From Myxococcales bacterium (GTDB taxonomy: Bacteria > Myxococcota_C > UBA6777): 64,000 nucleotides of DNA. Shown piece after piece: positions 58,001-64,000 of the stretch. Both the position numbers and the translations under genes were made by a program. A model generated the notes under the pieces. That model saw only the letters and a list, made by a program, of their open reading frames with translations, ran no database searches and had not been told where the DNA came from. Each line of letters opens with the position of its first letter. The stretch's first letter is position 1. The stretch spans positions 9,730-73,729 of the forward strand of contig JACKEL010000017.1 in the NCBI GenBank assembly GCA_020632975.1. The letters are read 5' to 3'.

Positions 58001-58994
58001 AACGGTGGCCGAACAAACGCTTTTGTTGCCTGGACAAAACAGTTTCATTGGTTGTGGGCGGCTCTCTGATGGGGTCTTTGTCTACGCGAAAAACTTTCAA
58101 GCTTTGAGAGGTTCGCAATATGGACATCTGGACCCAATCTTTGATCTGGTGTACGACTCCTCTGCAAAACTTTTGCACGTCCAAGGACAAGCTTGCCAAG
58201 GTATTTCTTCTCCCATATCTCTCCCTCTTGATACAGAGTCCTTTTTGGCAGCTTTCTCAGTCCAACAACAACCTACGTTTGACCTCACTCCAAAAGGCAT
58301 CTATTCCATAAAAAGCGGAAATAACTATGCTTGCGGAGGCAATTCACAACAGAGACGTTTACGCCCTGTCTCTATGACATCTTATGCCTTGCGGTTGGGT
58401 GCAAGCAACCAACTCTACGCCATTGGCATGTTGACTTCTTCGGCAGCTCTGAACAACACGACACAGCAACTCGCCCCAGATTCAAGTGGGGATGGACTTG
58501 TGATGGCCTTTGATTATGACACGGCGCAAAACACCTATTCTTTGCGATGGCATCGTCAGTTTCTTTCTGTAGATCAGCAAGGAGCCGTCATAACAGGCGC
58601 GACCAACCAAACTGAGGTCATGTCTTTTTCACTCGACGATAAGGAAAACCTTTTCATCACAGGTCGGTTCAAAGGTTACTTGGAGATACGCCCGACTTTA
58701 AGCGGCTTCCAACGCTCAAAGTGTTCGGCCTCAAATAACCCAAGCAGCGCTTGTGTTGCAGGAAGTGGCTACGATCTTTTCGTTATAAAGCTAGATAAGC
58801 AAGGTATATTTCAGTGGGGAACCAGTACAGGAAACGTCGGTGATCAAATGCCTTGGAACATCGCTTTGGACCCATTGGGCGGCTTTTTCTACCTACTTTT
58901 ATACTCCACAACCGTGGGTGCAAACTTAGACTACCACACCCCAAACTCTCTCATCAGTTTATGGCAGCAGCCTCTGCCAAAAACGACCCCATAA
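55056..58994 (+). CDS. Giant MopE-repeat lipoprotein, paralog B
   Basis: A 1312-residue paralog of the protein at 49697. Signal sequence with lipobox FLFSC; nine MopE-type motifs, the last CDGVDNDCNGLIDEGC; C-terminal beta-rich domain from ~776 to 1312 ending near SLWQQPLP. The N-terminal half is almost identical to paralog A, but the C-terminal domain shares only scattered pattern (NLDYH, LWQ-PLP). The C-terminal part also looks more AT-rich than the shared part, hinting at a different history. ATG 55056 with AGGGA seven bases upstream is preferred over the open extension to 54990. Confidence 0.9.
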   Translation: MKTFSSKAPFFYPLRRILLIAALCSTAFLFSCTGNEECVNGVMTVTYDPNNNPCKTDCECNNLKFEGHCVNSRCLSFSRKPIDTTDKFLHCRLFYPIKTCVWGLRDPKPDPIKEELWGDCRYYEVGPEDTKDKCIDGKDNDCNGRYDSSEPSCAKYCKDTSQTRSCYEGPAGTANQGRCRPGLQTCETTNEWGSCQNQIVPQEETCNQQDDDCDGNVDEQLANCSFTPCSEGARRPCYPFASGCTRGENDTLACKGVCQTGFQLCRRGFWGACEGMQPPQAEACDQVDNDCDGNVDEGCLCEDGQTQDCFKGPSKTSTGICGQGKQTCQNGRWNSCDGAKEPKTEECNGQDDDCDGQIDENLPSQLCENQKGACSGAFKTCGGERGFLVCTEDEYRRNNSLHAKEEQGTDCDNNDNDCDGKVDEDCRGCRLGTSRSCYEGAQGTENTEPCRRGISLCTRQDNGVFVFGPCVGQVTPQAETCNGQDDDCDGVIDNPSVSPPLCPTGQRCVSGQCLQDGEPAEPNEPVSDAGEPTPDLPPPLCILGTAENCYEGPPGTHTNAPCKKGLRACIRTENGDLAWSECFGQAIPKIEICNGVDDNCDGTIDNDDGQKQLCPPSQACIQGNCVPQEVATEPTGDGGVQPEGLPDGAICTPNKVKACYTGPAGTLGRGVCKEGTTTCQSDGTWGACVDEIKPTTEECNGLDDDCNGTVDDPLLLPVKPCPNQKGICAGSGLACLGKNRWATTCDYSAYNKLYETTETLCDGVDNDCNGLIDEGCAWAAGLSPAFPGNGHNRFNDQNTKKTLFIQEDQQQQSVWLACSPSDWVKNFSFTPTTSSPKILPYSYNLEPNPSVPNGSRPLLLLRKKSNGLVDCSLAQTINPTYSGKTAAYRVKVLPNGEILVYGEFYEGSIQFGNLTLQSLSNVNLFLLKVSATCQPIWLTRIGGTDTGFHSTAITYIPDTQGTNHHFCAAGYANGNAVFFGSQTVAEQTLLLPGQNSFIGCGRLSDGVFVYAKNFQALRGSQYGHLDPIFDLVYDSSAKLLHVQGQACQGISSPISLPLDTESFLAAFSVQQQPTFDLTPKGIYSIKSGNNYACGGNSQQRRLRPVSMTSYALRLGASNQLYAIGMLTSSAALNNTTQQLAPDSSGDGLVMAFDYDTAQNTYSLRWHRQFLSVDQQGAVITGATNQTEVMSFSLDDKENLFITGRFKGYLEIRPTLSGFQRSKCSASNNPSSACVAGSGYDLFVIKLDKQGIFQWGTSTGNVGDQMPWNIALDPLGGFFYLLLYSTTVGANLDYHTPNSLISLWQQPLPKTTP
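55143..56696 (+). repeat. Long direct repeat shared by MopE paralogs, copy B
   Basis: Partner of 49784-51346, about 5.35 kb apart in direct orientation. Homologous recombination between the two would delete the coiled-coil gene and create a hybrid lipoprotein. Confidence 0.92.
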
Positions 58995-59040
58995 CCCCAC
59001 TTTCCCAAAGAACGACAACCCCTCAAACATTGAACTCAAA

Positions 59041-59482
59041 ATATTCCTCTGTGTGATTCGCGCAGACAAATACCTTTGTATCGCAACGAACAATCTAAGA
59101 TACTTGGACGGCAACTTCGATGGCCAGAGGAGTTACGCAGTAGGAAAAGAGGGTACATTTGGGTCAGGATGAAGGCCCATCGGCCCAGCTCTCCCTCCCT
59201 GTCCCTACGGGACTTTCCCCCTAAACACCGATACGCAATGTTTCAGATGGCACGGCATAGAGGGGGCTTTGGTCTTCCCAACACTTCATCTGGATTCCAT
59301 TCGAGTGGCTTTCACTCCCTCTCTGTCGTGTTTGCGTAGCAAACGTATGGACGGAGAGTGAGGTCTGGAACCAAACCTTCCCAAGCAAAAACCTCCCTAC
59401 CTACTCCACTGCGTAACTCCTAGACCATTCATTTTACCAAATCTACGGTGCTGCGGTCCTGTGGCAAACCCCTCTCCCCTAA
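59041..59482 (+). pseudogene. Decayed 3' end of a third MopE-type lipoprotein
   Basis: Two fragments match the last residues of paralog A. 59062-59121 reads ADKYLCIATNNLRYLDGNFD (compare AAKYLYITTQDSVLNGNFD). 59420-59482 reads LDHSFYQIYGAAVLWQTPLP then TAA (compare YHSLAINGTLLWQTSLP then stop). They are in different frames and separated by a ~300-base MITE-like insert placed exactly between GNFD and HS. No 5' part is present, so it is not expressed. The rest of the 519-base gap (58995-59513) holds nothing else I can support. Confidence 0.75.
59128..59421. mobile_element. MITE-like element with terminal inverted repeats
   Basis: About 294 bases bounded by AGGAGTTACGCAGT (59128-59141) and its perfect reverse complement (59408-59421); the similarity extends imperfectly outward (ATGGCC / GACCAT). 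Dinucleotide AG flanks both sides, a possible target duplication. Inside is a long imperfect hairpin (~59311-59372) capped by GTTTGC-GTA-GCAAAC. It has no coding capacity. It interrupts the third-paralog remnant. Confidence 0.7.
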
Positions 59483-59513
59483 CCTATCTCCCACCTCACT
59501 GTCCACCTAGCCA

Positions 59514-60263
59514 TTACTGCGGATCGACGGGATGAATCGGGGTGGGTGCCGCTTCTGGAAACTTGCTCTCGATATCAAACTGGTCGCGTTGCAGGAAGCG
59601 CCCCATGGATGCGAGAAGACGATAAGAGCGCACCCAGATCGTATACGCCCGAAACATCGTGTTTTGCGCGAAAGAGAGTCGTTCAATCGATGCTTCATCG
59701 AGGACTTGCAACAAAGCCTCAGCAGCTTGATCTAGCGCAAGTAGCGCATCTTCGGGCAGACACAAAGCCTGTCCAAGCAGATCTTGGTTGGCACGCAACA
59801 AACTGACCAAACGAATCGCTTCATCAGCAGGATCGCGAAGGTCCCGTGGGCGCTGAAGATCTGCCAGCGTCTCTGCGATATCCGCATCGACTTGCGCCAA
59901 CACACGCGCCCAAGGCATCAGCCCTTGCATCCGCCCGCCAACCTCTTCCAAAAGTCGTGAATACTCGGCGGCTTGTTCGCCCAAAGCCTCCAAGAAAGCT
60001 TTCTCTGCCGCCACAAAAAGCCACAGTCGATCGTGCATGGAGATCCACACACCACCGTACTCTTTCCACTGTTGACGCTCAAAGTTCTTGAGAGCAAGCG
60101 GTGTAATCGTCACAAAGTGGCGAACCAAGCCTTCTGTCAGTGCCTCCGCACGTGCCCCCGAAAAGGCCGGATGCTCTAAGCTATCTGCATCCAAAGCATC
60201 CATCTCAGGACGCCATTTTTCCAACAAAGACTCCAATTGGCCTTGTTTGGGCCGTCGCAACAT
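59514..60263 (-). CDS. Hypothetical helical protein downstream of the P-type ATPase
   Basis: A 249-residue soluble, largely helical protein with leucine/alanine-rich amphipathic stretches (ALLALDQAAEALLQVLDEAS). I recognise no family. It starts 30 bases after the ATPase stop, with GAGGAG before its ATG, so it is probably co-transcribed and may act with the pump. It ends next to the MopE-remnant region. Confidence 0.7.
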   Translation of the reverse strand: MLRRPKQGQLESLLEKWRPEMDALDADSLEHPAFSGARAEALTEGLVRHFVTITPLALKNFERQQWKEYGGVWISMHDRLWLFVAAEKAFLEALGEQAAEYSRLLEEVGGRMQGLMPWARVLAQVDADIAETLADLQRPRDLRDPADEAIRLVSLLRANQDLLGQALCLPEDALLALDQAAEALLQVLDEASIERLSFAQNTMFRAYTIWVRSYRLLASMGRFLQRDQFDIESKFPEAAPTPIHPVDPQ

Positions 60264-60293
60264 CGATTCTCTCCTCTAACCGCTTTGCGGTGC

Positions 60294-63137
60294 TCACTCC
60301 AAAGAAGAAGTTTCTTGTGCTTGTTGTTCAAGGAGGCGTTCATTGCGCAAGATCTGACGATGCGTCAAGATCATCGCGCTGCCCACAGCAAAGGAAAGCC
60401 CCAAAGCGAGGCCAACTTCGCGCAGAGATAGCGAACGAAGCTCCAAGAATGACGCAAGGCCCGACAAAAGTTCGATCCGCGTCACCACAAAAAGCAACAC
60501 AAAATACAGCACCGCAAAGCCAAACGCAAACGCCGAAAGCTCCCAATTTTTACGAAGCAAAGTCAACATCTGGTCGCGGCCCACAATGATCAAGAAATTC
60601 AAGAGACTAAGCAAGACGATCTGGGTCAGCAAAGCCACGCGCGCCACTTCAACGGACTGACGAAACACCACCAAAGAGACAAAGTACGAAACCAAAGCCG
60701 CACCGCCGATCATCGCCCCAGAGATGGTGGTAAACCGCAAGACATCTCGCAAAAAGCGCGAAGGAACGTCGCTCATCCGATTGGTAAAGGTGATCAGCAA
60801 AGCAGGGATGCTGATCGAAAAGAAGCCGATAATCGTCACGTGTCGAGGCACAAAAGGAAACGCCAGCCCCAAAAACCCCGTGGCCAAGATCAATAAAGCC
60901 GCGTAGATGTTTTTGGTAAGAAACAACTTGGCCGATGATTGGACGTTTCCGATGATCGTCTCTCCCTCTTCAAAGACTTGCGGCATAATCGTGAAGTCAT
61001 TGTTCAAGAGCACGATATCCGAAACATCCTTGGACATGCGGTTTCCTGCCCCCATCGCAACCCCCAGTTGGGCTTGCTTCAACGCCAAGACATCGTTGAC
61101 CCCATCACCCACCATCGCAACATAACGCTTCTGCGTCTGAAGACTTTCGATCAGATCTTTCTTGTTTTGCGGAGAGACCCGTGCAAACAGCGAATAACGC
61201 TGCGCGGCTTCGCCGATCTGTGCGGGCGTCATCGTATCCAACTCAGCCCCCGTGATGACGCGTTCTGTGTCTTCTTGCCAACTCGAAGCACGCGCAACAG
61301 CCTGTACAGTCTCTGCTGCGTCACCCGAGATAATCTTTAAGCGAATCCCTCGCTCGCCAAATCGAGCAAGCACCGCGCCGATGTCAGGTCGGATGTCATC
61401 GACCAAAGAGAAGATCCCCAACAGTTGAAGGGAACCAGCCTTTCTTTCTTTGACCAACTCGCGAAAGTCTCCGTCCTCCCGCGGGACACAAGCAAAAGTG
61501 AGATTGCGCAGTCCGCGTTTGGCGTCCAACAACGCATCCCCTCGCTTTTGAGCATCTTCTGTAAAAGCAGGACGCAGTTTTTCATAAGCGCCCATCACAA
61601 GGCGTACCGTGCGCCCTTCCCAAGATGCCAGTCCTTTCCCTGCGCTGGCCGTCTTTTCTAATTGCAAGGCCATCCCGCTGTATTTCTCTTTGGAATTAAA
61701 GGGGATCTCTTCGAGGACAGAAAAATCAGGGGCTGGCTCTGTTTGCGCAATCGCCACCAACGTTGCGTTTTGGTCAGACGCACCATGCGAAAAAGCCGCA
61801 AGCAACGAACGCATCCCAAGTTCGCTCAGACTGTCCTCAAGTGGCGAAACTTCCGCCAACTTGAGTTCGTTTTTGGTGAGCGTCCCTGTCTTGTCCATGC
61901 ACAAAGTGTCGATGTGAGCGAAAGATTCGACAGCATTGAGCTTTTGAATCAAAGCTCCCTGCCGCGAGATACGAAACACGCCCAACGCAAAAGCCACCGT
62001 CGAAAGCAAGATCAGACCGATCGGAACCATCGACGTAACAATCGAAGCCACCGAGCGCGTCGTCTCGATCGCGATCTCTTGAATCGCCGAAGCCACCGCA
62101 GCACTCGTTGGAATCGAAGCAGGAAGACTCGTCGCCCCAACAACGCCGCCTTTGAGCAAGTAATCCGCCAAAGCGCGACCCACCACCAAAACACCCAAGA
62201 TCACGGCCAACGCAATCATCACTTGCACCAAACGATCGATGCTTCGCTGCAAAGGCGAGACAAAGCGTTTGTACGAACGCACTTCTTTGGCGAGCTTGTG
62301 GATATAGCTGTTGAGTCCGACTTTTTCAGCGCGAATCAAAGCTGTACCTGCCACGCAAAAAGAACCTGAAAGTACCGTCTGTCCGTGGTCTTTGAAGATA
62401 TACTCAGACTCTCCTGTCAGAAGAGACTCATCCACCTCGCAGTGACGCGAAGCCAAGACCTCCCCATCCACGGGGACTTGATCGCCCCGCTTCAAGAAGA
62501 CCACATCCCCCACAACGATATCATCCATCGGGATATCTAAAGAGCGCCCTTCCCGAATCACCGAAGACATCGAACGCGAAAGCGCGATAATCTTATCCAA
62601 TGCGATCTTCGCTCGAATCTCCTGGACCATCGAGATGACGGAGTTTACGAGCGCAACCGTGCCAATCGCCAGACTATCGTAAAGTGTGCGTTTGTCGCCA
62701 AAGATGAAATACAACGCCACCAACACCGCTGCGATCAAAAAGACCACAAGGTTAAAGACATTAAACAAGTTCGATAAGATGATCCCTTGGTAGGTGCGAG
62801 ATGTCTCTCTTTTTACCGCGTTGGTGCGGCCTGCCGTCGTCTCTCGTGCGACTTCTTGGCTGCTTAACCCCACGATCCCTTCGACCTCATGCAAGGCCCC
62901 CTTGGATGCTTTTGGGCGCGTTTCTGGAGGCACCTGGCGAGGCGTATCCTCTTTACTCGATGAAGCCACGGCCTCTTTCGATGAAGTAGAAGTGACCTCT
63001 TCCTTCGAAGCCGCGACCTCTTTTGACGAAGAGATGGGCTCCTCGACATCCTTTGACGCGACCTCTTTTTCTATAGGTGGGTGCGGCTTCTTCGCCCCCT
63101 GCTTGGTCTTGTGTTTGTTTTTGTTCTTTTTTGACAT
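60294..63137 (-). CDS. CtpE-like P-type cation ATPase
   Basis: A 947-residue inner-membrane E1-E2 pump. The N-terminal ~90 residues are K-rich, then S/K/E repeats (SSKEV-type) with no metal-binding CxxC. P-type landmarks: DESLLTGESEY in the actuator domain, phosphorylated D415 (CMDKTGTLTKNE), hinge MVGDGVNDVLALKQA, and about ten hydrophobic helices. The start of the core (GLSSQEVARETTAGRTNAV) and the NLFNVFN helix resemble mycobacterial CtpE, suggesting Ca2+; specificity is inference. ATG 63137 is preferred (GGAGG six bases upstream) over an open extension to 63197. Confidence 0.9.
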   Translation of the reverse strand: MSKKNKNKHKTKQGAKKPHPPIEKEVASKDVEEPISSSKEVAASKEEVTSTSSKEAVASSSKEDTPRQVPPETRPKASKGALHEVEGIVGLSSQEVARETTAGRTNAVKRETSRTYQGIILSNLFNVFNLVVFLIAAVLVALYFIFGDKRTLYDSLAIGTVALVNSVISMVQEIRAKIALDKIIALSRSMSSVIREGRSLDIPMDDIVVGDVVFLKRGDQVPVDGEVLASRHCEVDESLLTGESEYIFKDHGQTVLSGSFCVAGTALIRAEKVGLNSYIHKLAKEVRSYKRFVSPLQRSIDRLVQVMIALAVILGVLVVGRALADYLLKGGVVGATSLPASIPTSAAVASAIQEIAIETTRSVASIVTSMVPIGLILLSTVAFALGVFRISRQGALIQKLNAVESFAHIDTLCMDKTGTLTKNELKLAEVSPLEDSLSELGMRSLLAAFSHGASDQNATLVAIAQTEPAPDFSVLEEIPFNSKEKYSGMALQLEKTASAGKGLASWEGRTVRLVMGAYEKLRPAFTEDAQKRGDALLDAKRGLRNLTFACVPREDGDFRELVKERKAGSLQLLGIFSLVDDIRPDIGAVLARFGERGIRLKIISGDAAETVQAVARASSWQEDTERVITGAELDTMTPAQIGEAAQRYSLFARVSPQNKKDLIESLQTQKRYVAMVGDGVNDVLALKQAQLGVAMGAGNRMSKDVSDIVLLNNDFTIMPQVFEEGETIIGNVQSSAKLFLTKNIYAALLILATGFLGLAFPFVPRHVTIIGFFSISIPALLITFTNRMSDVPSRFLRDVLRFTTISGAMIGGAALVSYFVSLVVFRQSVEVARVALLTQIVLLSLLNFLIIVGRDQMLTLLRKNWELSAFAFGFAVLYFVLLFVVTRIELLSGLASFLELRSLSLREVGLALGLSFAVGSAMILTHRQILRNERLLEQQAQETSSLE

Positions 63138-63390
63138 CGCAAACCTCCGTCCAAAGCATACGTTTTTGTGACCCACAAGGCTTAGGCAAAATGACACCGC
63201 AACACAAGCCTCTTCATCCCAGACCCCAGACAGACTTTGACTTTTTCTTGGGGCGCCTTACAACTTTTGTGCAGCGTGGTGACTCTACAAGGGACAAATC
63301 GACTCTCTACAACAACGCAGGTCGCGTCGTGTTGTCGAAGCCCATCCGTGCGCTTTTTTCGCAGGATGAGCCAAAGGAAAGGAAAAAACG

Positions 63391-63831
63391 ATGCAACAAG
63401 CCAAACAGGCCATCTGGATCTGCCCGTCCTGTCAACAAAAAAACCGCGTCCACACCTCCAAGCACAACCCGACGTGCGGACGTTGTCATACACAACTCGA
63501 TCTTGGAACCGTCCAAAAACTCGATGAACAAACCTTTGAGAGTGTCCTCCAAAAAAGCGACATCCCTGTCCTCGTGGACTTTTGGGCACCATGGTGTGGT
63601 CCTTGCCGCATGATCGCCCCCATGCTCGAACAACTCGCCCGCAAATACGCAGGCCAACTCATCGTCGCCAAGGTCAACACAGACGACGAAGCCCGTATCG
63701 CCCAACGCTTCGGCATCCGCGCACTCCCCACCATCGCACTCTTTTCACAAGGACGCGAAGTGGACCGTCAGATGGGCGCTTTGCCACTCCCACAGATGGA
63801 ACGCTGGCTCCAAAGCAAACTTCACTTCTAA
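63391..63831 (+). CDS. trxC: Thioredoxin 2
   Basis: A 146-residue cytoplasmic disulfide reductase of the TrxC type. An N-terminal zinc ribbon (CPSC...CGRC) precedes the thioredoxin fold, with the active site WCGPC at residues 68-72 and the cis-proline loop IRALPTIALF. The zinc module marks TrxC, which is linked to oxidative stress in E. coli. AAGGA precedes the ATG. It converges with a partial Fur-family gene at the window end. Confidence 0.95.
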   Translation: MQQAKQAIWICPSCQQKNRVHTSKHNPTCGRCHTQLDLGTVQKLDEQTFESVLQKSDIPVLVDFWAPWCGPCRMIAPMLEQLARKYAGQLIVAKVNTDDEARIAQRFGIRALPTIALFSQGREVDRQMGALPLPQMERWLQSKLHF

Positions 63832-63918
63832 GACCGTCTCACGCAACATCACAGGTGCTCTGAAAAGAGCCCACCCCAAGTCTCCACATCCCCCAACGCC
63901 CTACAGACAAGGTTCTTC

Positions 63919-64000
63919 TCAAGATTCGTGTGCGTGTTCTCGACAAGAAGAACACTTCCCCACGATCTGAAGTTCACTCTCCGCCAACAAGTCCTCCCAC
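63919..64000 (-). CDS. Fur-family regulator, C-terminal fragment
   Basis: Partial gene cut by the window edge. The last 26 codons read ...ELQIVGKCSSCREHAHES then TGA. The CxxC followed by His-Ala-His-Glu is very like the C-terminal metal-binding tail of Fur proteins (E. coli Fur ends ...CREDEHAHEGK). Which subfamily (Fur, PerR or Zur) cannot be told. It converges with trxC, 87 bases between stops. Confidence 0.6.
   Translation of the reverse strand, partial: WEDLLAESELQIVGKCSSCREHAHES

Overview
The window looks like chromosomal DNA from a member of the Myxococcota (the former deltaproteobacterial myxobacteria), or a close relative, with only moderate GC. The clues are two Pkn2-type Ser/Thr kinases, very large lipoproteins carrying MopE-type DxDCDGxVDE repeats, a SUMF1-like protein, a PQQ-propeller protein and a two-cNMP-domain protein. 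This placement is inference from gene content. I saw no rRNA, tRNA or CRISPR array.

Layout. 1-13 kb: a CorC/TlyC-type membrane protein, a basic-tailed lipoprotein, pncB with polA, a membrane-anchored MutS-like ATPase, a metallophosphoesterase, a CBS protein and a DUF4386 membrane protein. 12-16 kb: a coupled DUF455 ferritin-like/ATP-grasp pair, diverging from a coupled acyltransferase/epimerase pair. 16-23 kb: a peptidoglycan-binding protein, a voltage-gated K+ channel, a secreted pacifastin-like Cys-rich protein, and an IS200/IS605-type tnpB element that has rewritten the 3' end of a GNAT gene. 23-28 kb: nifJ (pyruvate:ferredoxin oxidoreductase) followed by a dihydroorotate-dehydrogenase-like gene. 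28-39 kb: a PQQ propeller, TrmO, an ADP-ribosylglycohydrolase, a small IF2_N-like protein, a Rieske protein, a mnmD/mnmC2/SUMF1-like operon, an FAD amine-oxidase-like protein and a cNMP protein. 39-50 kb: a Ser/Thr kinase overlapping a tail-anchored HEAT-like protein, a 3-hydroxyanthranilate dioxygenase/ACMSD pair, and a second kinase. 49-59.5 kb: two giant MopE-repeat lipoproteins whose first ~1.55 kb of mature coding sequence is nearly identical while the C-terminal halves differ, a secreted coiled-coil protein between them, and the decayed 3' end of a third copy interrupted by a ~300-bp MITE-like element. 59.5-64 kb: a CtpE-like P-type ATPase with a downstream partner, trxC, and the C-terminus of a Fur-family regulator cut by the window edge.

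Working together: several pairs are translationally coupled (ATGA, TGATG or TAATG junctions, or short overlaps): DUF455/ATP-grasp, acyltransferase/epimerase, HAAO/ACMSD, kinase/HEAT protein and MnmC2/SUMF1-like. The most unusual items are the duplicated MopE lipoprotein locus, the pacifastin-like secreted protein, the tnpB insertion that swapped a host protein's C-terminus, and several unexplained intergenic repeats (a ~95-bp dispersed repeat, 21-24-bp iteron-like repeats, paired hairpin repeats).
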